A DNA stretch of 64,000 bases. Origin: Jingyaoa shaoxingensis (GTDB lineage Bacteria; Bacillota; Clostridia; Lachnospirales; Lachnospiraceae). The translations under genes were made by a program, and so were the position numbers. Location of the stretch: positions 171,734 through 235,733 of the forward strand of contig NZ_JACRSZ010000006.1 in assembly GCF_014385005.1 (NCBI RefSeq), in the 5' to 3' direction. The notes beneath the pieces are model-generated. The model did no database searches. It had not been told where the DNA came from and saw nothing but the letters and a program-made list of their open reading frames with translations. The stretch's first letter is position 1, and each line of letters starts with the position of its first letter. Below are positions 1 to 7,339 of this stretch, one piece after another.

Positions 1-659
1 GCCAGTTCCGCACACTGCACACCTGACACTACTTCTTCTGTTGTTGAGAATTTCTTTCTGTCAGAAGCTTCCTTAATATATCTGCTGATTGCAGTACCAG
101 ACCCTTGTGCTTCCAGGCATCCGTTTTCTCCACATGGACAGTTTGCCGGATTATCATATTCCACTTTCAAATGACCAAATTCACCTGCATATCCATGGGC
201 TCCACGAATTAATTTTCCATCACAGACAACTGCTCCACCAACGCCCGTTGATACCGTCATCCATGCAAAATTGTGATATTTCTTTCCAAGCCCAAATAAC
301 AATTCTGCTTCCGCACAGGCATTTACATCATTCTCACAGACAATTTTGCTGATCTGCAATTTTTTTTGTAAATAATCCTTCACCGGAATCTCATGCCATC
401 CTGCATAGACAGCTTTTAACAGGATTCCTTTTTTTCTGTCTACAATCCCGGGAAGATTTACCCCCACTCCATTGATCTGATCCGTTGTAAGATCTCTTTT
501 TTTCAGAAATTCCGAAAAAATTCTTACACAATCATCTAAATGGCTGAAGCAATTCGTAGTATTTGTCGGAAATTGTTTTTTCTCATAGATCTTTCCCATC
601 TCATCTGCCAGAGCAACAATTGTTTTTGTTCCTCCAATATCAAAAGCTCCAATATACAT
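1..659 (-). CDS. ROK family sugar kinase (3' end outside window)
   Basis: The reading frame starts at an ATG at 659, 8 nt after a GGAG ribosome site, and runs off the left edge with about 219 codons visible. It opens with the ROK phosphate-binding motif DIGGTK and has the zinc motif CPCGENGC followed by LEA, typical of ROK glucokinases and N-acetylmannosamine kinases. The expected role is ATP-dependent phosphorylation of a hexose or acylated hexosamine in the cytoplasm. There is no N-terminal helix-turn-helix, so this is a kinase and not a ROK repressor. It lies 14 nt after the SIS isomerase gene and is the last visible gene of the operon. Substrate cannot be read from the sequence. Confidence 0.88.
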   Translation of the reverse strand, partial: MYIGAFDIGGTKTIVALADEMGKIYEKKQFPTNTTNCFSHLDDCVRIFSEFLKKRDLTTDQINGVGVNLPGIVDRKKGILLKAVYAGWHEIPVKDYLQKKLQISKIVCENDVNACAEAELLFGLGKKYHNFAWMTVSTGVGGAVVCDGKLIRGAHGYAGEFGHLKVEYDNPANCPCGENGCLEAQGSGTAISRYIKEASDRKKFSTTEEVVSGVQCAEL

Positions 660-673
660 ATGTATCACTCCGA

Positions 674-1237
674 TTATACTGCCTGTTTAATCATGGCTTT
701 CATCTGCTGAGAAATTGCATGTTCCAGAATAATATGAATATCTTCCACTACACCATAATTCTTAGAGTGAATTAAGATCGTGAAATCTGATAAATCTTTT
801 AGTTTTCCGTTATAGTCTCCAATAATGCTTACTGTTTTTGCTCCAACTTCTTTCGCATACTTATGGCTCTCAACCAGATTGCCTGAATTTCCTGATACAG
901 AAAGAGAGATTACCAGGTCATCCGGCTGAAGGAAATTTTTCAACTGCTCAACCATGGTCTGATCATATGCATTATCATTTCCATATGCAGAAAAGATAGA
1001 ACTGTTATCGGATGGTGCAAAGATTTTGATTCTTTTTGAATCAGCAATATTAATGCCTTTTCCAAAATCACATACCCAGTGAGAAGCTGCTGCTGCACTT
1101 CCACCATTTCCAAGTATGAAAACATGTTTTCCGTTTTCTCTTGCTTCCTCTAACATCCCAAGTAATTTTTCAATATCACTTCTATCAATGTAATCTAACG
1201 TTTTCTTTAATTCCTCTGTATAATGATCAAAAAACAT
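674..1237 (-). CDS. SIS-domain sugar-phosphate isomerase, GmhA-like
   Basis: The 187-residue protein is essentially one SIS domain. The N-terminal helix is followed by FILGNGGSAAAASHW, the sugar-phosphate binding loop seen in phosphoheptose isomerases (GmhA) and DiaA-like proteins, and later by SVSGNSGN, the second SIS serine motif. The length matches GmhA. The family isomerises or binds phosphosugars in the cytoplasm. Between a cupin and a ROK kinase gene it probably isomerises the kinase product, but the window shows no heptose pathway, so a GmhA assignment would be too specific. Confidence 0.8.
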   Translation of the reverse strand: MFFDHYTEELKKTLDYIDRSDIEKLLGMLEEARENGKHVFILGNGGSAAAASHWVCDFGKGINIADSKRIKIFAPSDNSSIFSAYGNDNAYDQTMVEQLKNFLQPDDLVISLSVSGNSGNLVESHKYAKEVGAKTVSIIGDYNGKLKDLSDFTILIHSKNYGVVEDIHIILEHAISQQMKAMIKQAV

Positions 1238-1250
1238 CTCTTATTCCTCC

Positions 1251-1694
1251 TTATTCTGTGTATTCTCCAACATATTCTGTTTTATCATCATCTAATACAT
1301 CGTAACCGGCTCTCATGTAAAGATCCAACTGTGGCGGTGTTGCAATTCCAAGTGTTACAAAAGCTTCTGTATTTCCTTCCGGATTTCTGGTTCCATGGAG
1401 TACACCTGGAGGTGCATAAACGATATCCCCCGCTTTTACCGGAATCCATTTGTCATATAAATAGCATTCTCCCTCTCCTGAATGGATGATCAGAATTTCT
1501 TCTGAAATTGGATGTTTGTGTGGAGCAAATTCTTTTCCTGGTTCATGAAAACCAACTGCGATATTTGCTCCGCGGCATCCCATCTTTGGATTCAGTGCGA
1601 AATGAACAACGTGACCGTTTGGCATAGTCCAGGTTTCTCCACCACTGATACTGAATTTTCCACCATATTTCTGTACATATTCTTTTTTTGTCAT
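1251..1694 (-). CDS. Cupin-domain protein
   Basis: The 147-residue single-domain protein has a classic cupin core. PHKHPISEE carries the His pair and Glu of cupin motif 1, and GDIVYAPPGVLHGTRN carries the motif 2 histidine. Such small cupins serve as sugar isomerases or epimerases, lyxose-isomerase-like enzymes or metal-dependent binding proteins. Its place between a zinc dehydrogenase and a SIS isomerase gene suggests a small sugar or sugar-phosphate as ligand. The exact reaction is not determinable. Metal binding by two His, one Glu and one His is inferred from the motifs. Confidence 0.75.
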   Translation of the reverse strand: MTKKEYVQKYGGKFSISGGETWTMPNGHVVHFALNPKMGCRGANIAVGFHEPGKEFAPHKHPISEEILIIHSGEGECYLYDKWIPVKAGDIVYAPPGVLHGTRNPEGNTEAFVTLGIATPPQLDLYMRAGYDVLDDDKTEYVGEYTE

Positions 1695-1724
1695 TTTCCT
1701 GTCTCCTTTTTCACTCTATTTGAT

Positions 1725-2756
1725 TTAGAATTTTACAACTGCTTTTATTGCTGCACCGCTTCTCGCATCTTCAAATGCCTGGATTGCATCTTTATAATCA
1801 TAAACTGTTATGATTTTCTCCAGGTCTGGTTTTAACTGAAGAACTTTATCTACCACAGCAGATGTTCCATCTGCCTTTAACTGTGGTGCCGGTCCTTTGG
1901 AACCAACAATCGTAAGTTCCTTTCTCATAATCGGTAATGGTTCAAACTGATCTACGGCTCCAAAATAGACACTGGCAACAACGATTCTTCCACCGGTTCT
2001 TGCTGCTTTGAATGCTTCAGAAAGGACTACAGGTGCTCCTGTTGCTTCTACCACAATGTCTACACCTTCTTTAGCAGTCATTTCTTTTACCTGATCCAGC
2101 CAATCTGCATCTGCTGTATTGATCACATCGAATAAACCTGTTTTTCTCATCTGTTCGATTCTTTTCTGACTGCGGTCAGCGCCAATTATTATGCCTGCAC
2201 CCAGTGTTTTTAAGATCATGGCAGCAATCAGACCGATCGCGCCCAGTCCGAATACCAGTACGGTATCTCCCGGTTTCACATTTGCTTTCATTGCCACATG
2301 AAAGGCACAGTTTGCCGGTTCCAGAAGTGTTGCTGTAATATCATCCAGTTCCTCTGGAATTGGGCTGAGGAAACTATAGGTATCCTCATTTGTAACCAGC
2401 GTTTCCTCGGAAAATCCTCCAGGAAGTAGCGCATAATTCAAACTTTTACAATAATTCTGAAGACCATTTCTGCAAAACCAGCATATTCCGCATCCCTTTA
2501 CCAGTTCACTTGCTACACGCATTCCTTTTTGAATTCCGTTTTTTCCAAGTCCTGGATCTGTGATGATTCCTGAAAACTCATGTCCAAAGTAATGTTCATT
2601 TGTCAGATCTCTTCTCCCATTGTATAAAGCAAGGTCGCTTCCACAGATTCCACAGGCTTTGACATCTACTTTCACTGTTTTATCCGTTACCTGAATTTTT
2701 TTTTCTGTTTCCACCAGTTTTAATTCTCTTGGTGCCAGTAATTTTACTTCTCTCAT
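1725..2756 (-). CDS. Zinc-dependent medium-chain (sorbitol-type) dehydrogenase
   Basis: This 343-residue MDR enzyme has the catalytic-zinc segment CGICGSDLALY and GHEFSG. A structural-zinc Cys cluster follows (CGICWFC and NYC), then the Rossmann motif VFGLGAIGLIAA. The family oxidises secondary hydroxyls of polyols or sugar phosphates with NAD(P)+; sorbitol, galactitol-1-phosphate and L-threonine dehydrogenases are relatives. Length is normal and all zinc ligands seem present. It sits 18 nt downstream of the epimerase gene in the same operon, so it probably interconverts a polyol or aldose with the ketose the epimerase acts on. The specific substrate is unknown. Confidence 0.85.
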   Translation of the reverse strand: MREVKLLAPRELKLVETEKKIQVTDKTVKVDVKACGICGSDLALYNGRRDLTNEHYFGHEFSGIITDPGLGKNGIQKGMRVASELVKGCGICWFCRNGLQNYCKSLNYALLPGGFSEETLVTNEDTYSFLSPIPEELDDITATLLEPANCAFHVAMKANVKPGDTVLVFGLGAIGLIAAMILKTLGAGIIIGADRSQKRIEQMRKTGLFDVINTADADWLDQVKEMTAKEGVDIVVEATGAPVVLSEAFKAARTGGRIVVASVYFGAVDQFEPLPIMRKELTIVGSKGPAPQLKADGTSAVVDKVLQLKPDLEKIITVYDYKDAIQAFEDARSGAAIKAVVKF

Positions 2757-2774
2757 TCCTACACTCCTGTTCTT

Positions 2775-3611
2775 TTAAAGATTATCAAAAGCAGCATGTG
2801 CATGCGCAATCCCGATTTTCATCTGTCTGTCCGCTTCTTCTACAGAATCAAACCAGAGTTTCCATGGATAAAGTCCGAATACCTCAAAAGAGCAATACTG
2901 CTCAAATCCGATTTCTTTCAATGCTTTTGCTACTGCCTTAAAATCAAAATGACCTGTTCCCGGTGCATGTCTGTTAGAATCAGCAAGATGCAGATTGGCA
3001 AGCATATGACCATATTTTCTCACTTCTTCTTCAGGCACTACTTCTTCAATATTCATATGATAGGTATCTGCCATTGTCCGAACACTCGGATGGTCCACCA
3101 TCTGTGCAAACTCTGTTGCTTCTTTCATTGTATTCAAGAAATTGGTTTCATAGCGATTAATGGCTTCCACTGCAAGTACCACGTTCTTTTCTGCTGCGTA
3201 TTTACCAGCTTTATGAATTACATCCGCCATACATTTCGTTGCTTCCAGACGGTCAACGCCATCATCGATATGTCTTGTTGCACCGCCACTCCCAATAATC
3301 ACGGTTCTGGCATTTACATCAGCAGCTACATCGATTACTTTTTCCAGGTATTCTTCACACTTCTGATTCAGATTCCTGTCTGGAGTTGCAAGCTTCACAC
3401 TTCCGTCAAAAATGTAATGTAATCCGCTGCATTCCAATCCTGCATCTTCAATCCATGACTTTACTGTTTTGCGATATTCTTTCGAACTTCCCACTGGCAG
3501 ATGAAATGCTGTCGTAATTTCTACGCCATCAAATCCGATCTTTGCTGCACGATTGATGGTATCCTGTAAATCATTCATTCCGTACACTGCTGTACACATG
3601 CTAAACTTCAT
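2775..3611 (-). CDS. Sugar epimerase/isomerase, tagatose-3-epimerase-like TIM barrel
   Basis: I place the start at the ATG at 3611, preceded by GGAGG at 5 nt. The longer frame to 3674 adds only a Lys-rich stretch without a good ribosome site. The 278-residue protein resembles xylose-isomerase-like TIM barrels. Candidate metal ligands in order are Glu in VEAINRYE, Asp in ADTYHMNIEE, His in HLADSNRHAPGTGHFDF and Glu in CSFEVFG, the pattern of D-tagatose/D-psicose 3-epimerases. It is the first gene of the operon, divergent from the LysR gene. Epimerisation of a ketohexose is the likeliest role, with hydroxypyruvate-isomerase-like function as alternative. Confidence 0.8.
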   Translation of the reverse strand: MKFSMCTAVYGMNDLQDTINRAAKIGFDGVEITTAFHLPVGSSKEYRKTVKSWIEDAGLECSGLHYIFDGSVKLATPDRNLNQKCEEYLEKVIDVAADVNARTVIIGSGGATRHIDDGVDRLEATKCMADVIHKAGKYAAEKNVVLAVEAINRYETNFLNTMKEATEFAQMVDHPSVRTMADTYHMNIEEVVPEEEVRKYGHMLANLHLADSNRHAPGTGHFDFKAVAKALKEIGFEQYCSFEVFGLYPWKLWFDSVEEADRQMKIGIAHAHAAFDNL

Positions 3612-3695
3612 ATCGTCCTCCATTTCGTCTCTTTGTATATTTTTCTTTTTTGTTTGTTTCTTTTTTTGTATCATTTTGTCCTTTTCTTGTTTTAA

Positions 3696-3726
3696 ATTAT
3701 AGTGCAGTATTGTATAATAAATCCAA
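3696..3726 (-). promoter_or_regulatory. Putative LysR-activated promoter of the epimerase operon
   Basis: A TATAAT -10 (3696-3701) lies about 85 nt upstream of the epimerase start. The best -35 candidate, TTGGAT (3721-3726), is 19 nt away, which is wide and would suit an activator-dependent promoter. The AT-rich stretch 3725-3770 between the divergent genes carries repeated GTTTAT/ATAAAC half-motifs and is the obvious place for a LysR site. No exact operator can be fixed by eye. Confidence 0.4.
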
Positions 3727-3788
3727 TATATAAAATTTAGTTTATCATAGTTTATTTATATTAACTTTTAGAGACAAAGAGGGATTAT

Positions 3789-4655
3789 ATGACATTAAAT
3801 CAGTTATTGTATTTTGAGAAAATAACAGAAACACAGAATATGGGACGAGCAGCTAAACTGCTTCATATTTCTCAGCCAAGTTTAAGTATTGCTCTTTCCA
3901 ATCTTGAAAAAGAATTAAATGTTGAATTATTTAACCGAATTGGTCACAGACTGCTTTTAAGCAATGAAGGCGAACAGTTCTTGGTTCATGTTAAAAAAAT
4001 TTTAAGAGAGGTACGTGATGCTGAATTGCATATGCAATCATTATCTGCTGACCGCAATTTACAGATACGCATCGGCTGTCTTGTTCCTGTTCTTTATGAT
4101 TATTTGCCAAGACTGATACATGATTTTCTCGCTCTCCCCGAAAATCATCTTTTAAAAATCGATTTTACAACGAATAATACCAGCAAGCTTATTCCCATGC
4201 TGAAAGAAGGATATTTTGACTATATTATCTGCTCTAAACAGGATGATCCAGAACTTATTCAGACAGAACTTATATCAGAGCCATATGTGTTATTATGTCC
4301 TCCAGGTGCACAAGTTCCAACCACATGGAATGATATTCTGGCTCAAAACCTGATTGGATTTCAGCAAACCGCCGCTGCCCATCATGAAATTCATACCGCA
4401 CTGGTACAGCAAGATATCCAACCCACCTATGTTTATCGTGCACCAGATGAAGAAAGCATTGCTTCTCTGGTATCACATGGTCTTGGTTATGGGATTGTTC
4501 CTAAAGTCCAGGCATTGGAAAATTTCAATTTACAAATTGTTCCTCTTCCTGATACAGGTACTGCGTTTGTACGTAAGATTTACCTGACTCAGTTAATCAA
4601 TCGTCCGGCTATCGGTGCCGCCAAGCGGTTTTTGAATTACTTAAAGACTCATTAA
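3789..4655 (+). CDS. LysR-family transcriptional regulator
   Basis: The 288-residue protein starts with the standard LysR winged helix-turn-helix: MTLNQLLYFEKI, then AAKLLHISQPSLSIALSNLE. A periplasmic-binding-like effector domain fills the rest (about residues 90-285). The start is supported by an AGAGGGA ribosome site. LysR proteins usually activate a divergent operon when bound to a pathway metabolite and repress themselves. The neighbour transcribed away from the shared 177-nt intergenic region is the sugar epimerase-dehydrogenase-kinase operon, its most likely target. A terminator follows immediately. Confidence 0.9.
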   Translation: MTLNQLLYFEKITETQNMGRAAKLLHISQPSLSIALSNLEKELNVELFNRIGHRLLLSNEGEQFLVHVKKILREVRDAELHMQSLSADRNLQIRIGCLVPVLYDYLPRLIHDFLALPENHLLKIDFTTNNTSKLIPMLKEGYFDYIICSKQDDPELIQTELISEPYVLLCPPGAQVPTTWNDILAQNLIGFQQTAAAHHEIHTALVQQDIQPTYVYRAPDEESIASLVSHGLGYGIVPKVQALENFNLQIVPLPDTGTAFVRKIYLTQLINRPAIGAAKRFLNYLKTH

Positions 4656-4697
4656 AAAAATAGTGTTGGACCTTGCTCGTCCAACACCATTTTTTAT
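4656..4697. terminator. Bidirectional rho-independent terminator
   Basis: A 12-bp stem with one mismatch (4660-4671 with 4679-4690) and a 7-nt loop is flanked by A7 on the left and T6 on the right. It ends both the LysR transcript and the convergent hydrolase transcript; the hydrolase stop codon overlaps its right edge. Confidence 0.9.
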
Positions 4698-5620
4698 GCT
4701 CTCATATATTCTAACCAGTGGAAAATATCCTGATAAACATCTTCCCGGTCTACTTCATTCAGAATCTCATGCCGGTCTTTCGGATAGAGCTTTATCGTCA
4801 CGTCTTTCATTCCCAGTCTCTTGAACTGTTCATATACTTTCTTTACGCTCTTTCCTGCATTTCCTACCGGGTCATCTTCTCCTGCTACCAGAAAAACCGG
4901 AAGATTCTTCGGCATTTTCTTTAGTATCTCTTCTTCGCTCAACATGTGGATGCTGTAAAAGAGATTATAGTATCCATTTAAAGTAAAACGATACGTGCAG
5001 AGTGGATCTTTCAGGTATGCACTGACATTTTCTTCATTCCGGCTAAGCCATTCTCTGCCCTTTAAGGAGCCGAATTTGCGGTTGTAGCCGCCAAATGCCA
5101 TGGCATCTACCAGAAAACTGCGGTAATTCCAGCCTGTAAACAGCGCCATGCATTTACATAACGCCATGCCAAATGCAGTCGCAATCCGCGGCTGATGACC
5201 GGTTCCCATGATGATTGCTCCGGTCAGGCCTTTTCCATGAAGGCAGAGATACTGACGCACCAGGAAAGATCCCATACTGTGTCCCAGAATAAAATATGGT
5301 ACATCCGGGAAGCGTTTCTCTGTCATCAGACGCAGACGGTGAATGTCTCGCAGCACCACTTTATTGCCTTCTTTTTCTGTAAAATAACCCAGCCAGGAAT
5401 CATCCTGTACAGACTTTCCGTGTCCCAGATGATCGTTCCCCACTACTGCATAGCCCTGTTTCGCCAAAAACGCAGCAAATTCATCATAGCGGTTTATGTA
5501 CTCTACCATTCCATGGGAAATCTGAAGTACAGCCACCGGCTTTTCCTCTGGCTCCCAGCAGATCGCATGAATCTGTGTCTTTCCATCGTGGGACGGATAG
5601 GTAAATTCGATCTTCTTCAT
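4694..5620 (-). CDS. Alpha/beta hydrolase, monoacylglycerol-lipase/lysophospholipase-like
   Basis: The 308-residue protein has the serine-hydrolase fold. An oxyanion segment SHGMVEYINRY comes first, then the nucleophile elbow GHSMGS, then the acid Asp in AGEDDPVGN and the catalytic His in PKDRHEIL. The order and length fit the YtpA/PldB-like lysophospholipase or monoglyceride lipase group. No signal peptide or membrane segment is seen, so it should be cytosolic, acting on lipid or small ester substrates. A GGAGG site precedes the ATG. It follows rsmA with a 47-nt gap and probably shares its transcript. Confidence 0.85.
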   Translation of the reverse strand: MKKIEFTYPSHDGKTQIHAICWEPEEKPVAVLQISHGMVEYINRYDEFAAFLAKQGYAVVGNDHLGHGKSVQDDSWLGYFTEKEGNKVVLRDIHRLRLMTEKRFPDVPYFILGHSMGSFLVRQYLCLHGKGLTGAIIMGTGHQPRIATAFGMALCKCMALFTGWNYRSFLVDAMAFGGYNRKFGSLKGREWLSRNEENVSAYLKDPLCTYRFTLNGYYNLFYSIHMLSEEEILKKMPKNLPVFLVAGEDDPVGNAGKSVKKVYEQFKRLGMKDVTIKLYPKDRHEILNEVDREDVYQDIFHWLEYMRA

Positions 5621-5667
5621 TGCAACACCTCCATTTTAAAAATACCTCTGCAATTCTGCCGATATAC

Positions 5668-6534
5668 TCAACTGAGTATATCGGCTAATTTTGCAAACTG
5701 CTGCAGTGTCAACGCTTCCCCCCGGATGCTGGCTGACACGCCTAATGTTTCAATTGCCTGGGCAATCTGATCCTTGGTATAGTGCAGATCCGGTGCATTA
5801 TTCAGTCCGTTTGCCAGTGTCTTTCTACGCTGGTTAAAGGATGCCCGGATCAGGCGGAACATCAATTGTTCATTTTCCGTGGTTACCGGCGGCTTGCTGT
5901 AACGGGTCAGGCGAATGACCGTGCTGCCCACCTTCGGTCTTGGCATAAAACAGTTTGGCGGAACATTGGCTGCAATATATGGCTCACAGTAATACTGCAC
6001 CGCCAGTGATAAAGCACCGTAATCCTTTGTTCCCGGACCGGCCTGCATACGCATAGCCACTTCCTTCTGCACCATAACTGTAATACTCTCCACCGGCACA
6101 TGAGATTCCAGAAGTCCCATAATAATCGGTGTAGTGATATAATATGGAAGATTCGCCACTACTTTTACCGGCTTTCCACCATTCTTTTCTTCCACAATTT
6201 TACAGATATCCAGCTTCAGAACATCTTCGTTGATCACTTCCACATTATCGTAAGCAGAAAGTGTCTCATGAAGGATCGGGATCAGCGTCTTGTCGATCTC
6301 CACTGCCAGCACATGCCCTGCTGCCTCTGCCAGATACTGCGTCATAGTTCCGATGCCCGGTCCGATCTCCAGCACAAAATCATCCTTCGTGATATCTGCT
6401 GACGCAATGATCTTATTTAAGACATGGCTGTCAATCAGAAAGTTCTGGCCGAACTTCTTCTGAAAGGTAAATTCATACTTCTGAATCACCTCTATGGTCT
6501 TTTGTGGATTCGATAATTTTTCGTTTAATTCCAT
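5668..6534 (-). CDS. rsmA: 16S rRNA (adenine1518/1519-N6)-dimethyltransferase
   Basis: The enzyme dimethylates two adjacent adenines in the 3' hairpin of 16S rRNA using S-adenosylmethionine. Visible motifs are the lead FGQNFLID, the SAM-binding LEIGPGIGTMT and the catalytic NLPYYITTP. I choose the ATG at 6534, which has an AAAGGA ribosome site. A GTG five codons upstream (6549) overlaps the tatD stop and is possible but has no site of its own. The product is 288 residues, the usual length. metG-tatD-rsmA is a conserved Firmicute order. Confidence 0.96.
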   Translation of the reverse strand: MELNEKLSNPQKTIEVIQKYEFTFQKKFGQNFLIDSHVLNKIIASADITKDDFVLEIGPGIGTMTQYLAEAAGHVLAVEIDKTLIPILHETLSAYDNVEVINEDVLKLDICKIVEEKNGGKPVKVVANLPYYITTPIIMGLLESHVPVESITVMVQKEVAMRMQAGPGTKDYGALSLAVQYYCEPYIAANVPPNCFMPRPKVGSTVIRLTRYSKPPVTTENEQLMFRLIRASFNQRRKTLANGLNNAPDLHYTKDQIAQAIETLGVSASIRGEALTLQQFAKLADILS

Positions 6535-6545
6535 ATATTTTCCTT

Positions 6546-7319
6546 TCACAGCTGATACACTCTACATGCATTCTCCCAGGTTGCCTGCTCTACTTCTTCC
6601 GCAGATAAACCTTTCAGGTCTGCGATTGCCTGTATCACATATGGCAGATTCAGAGAAGAATTCCGCTTACCGCGGTTCGGCACCGGCGCCAGATACGGGC
6701 AGTCCGTCTCTGTTACGATGCGGTCTATCGGTGTATCTGCCACGACTTCTTTTAACACTCTGGCATTTTTGAACGTTACCACGCCACCGACCCCAATATA
6801 ATAACCCTGTTTCCTGTATTCTCTTGCCATCTCCACAGACCCGGAATAGCAGTGGATAATTCCTCCGGCAAATCCCGTTTTTCCGGCATGTTCAGCCTTC
6901 ATCAAATCAAAGGTGTCCTGCGCCGCTTCACGGCTGTGGATATTTACCGGGAGATTACATTCCAGTGCCAGATGCAGTTGCTCTGCAAACCACTTTTTCT
7001 GGATCTCATGGGACTCTTTATCCCAGTAATAGTCTAACCCTATTTCGCCTACCGCTACTGCCTTTTCATGGGACAATAACCCCTTCAGCCACTGCATCTT
7101 CTCTTCATTTAACTCACCGACTTCATCCGGGTGCACACCAAGCGCACCGTAGATAAAGTCGTATTTCCGCATCAGATCATACGTTGCCTGTACACCGCGA
7201 AGGCTGGCTCCCACATTCACAATGCGTCCTATGCCTCCGGACTGCATACTTTTCAGAAGCTCGTCGCGGTCTTCGTCAAATGCCTCATCATCGTAATGGG
7301 CATGAGTATCAAATATCAT
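6546..7319 (-). CDS. tatD: TatD-family metal-dependent DNase
   Basis: The 257-residue amidohydrolase-fold nuclease has the TatD metal motifs in order: DTHAHYDD, GEIGLDYYWD, HSREA and TETDCPYLAPVPNRG. TatD enzymes are 3'-5' deoxyribonucleases of the cytoplasm, linked to DNA repair and turnover and possibly to D-aminoacyl-tRNA removal. The AGGAG site places the ATG at 7319, 20 nt after the metG stop. The stop codon is just upstream of rsmA, so the three genes are probably co-transcribed from the T-box-controlled metG promoter. Confidence 0.95.
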   Translation of the reverse strand: MIFDTHAHYDDEAFDEDRDELLKSMQSGGIGRIVNVGASLRGVQATYDLMRKYDFIYGALGVHPDEVGELNEEKMQWLKGLLSHEKAVAVGEIGLDYYWDKESHEIQKKWFAEQLHLALECNLPVNIHSREAAQDTFDLMKAEHAGKTGFAGGIIHCYSGSVEMAREYRKQGYYIGVGGVVTFKNARVLKEVVADTPIDRIVTETDCPYLAPVPNRGKRNSSLNLPYVIQAIADLKGLSAEEVEQATWENACRVYQL

Positions 7320-7339
7320 GTAATGCTCCTAACTTTGTG

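Noticed and set aside
2775..3674. Longer start of the epimerase gene at 3674
   Set aside because: The extra 21 residues are Lys/Gln-rich, lack a ribosome site and are absent from the family, while the ATG at 3611 has GGAGG.
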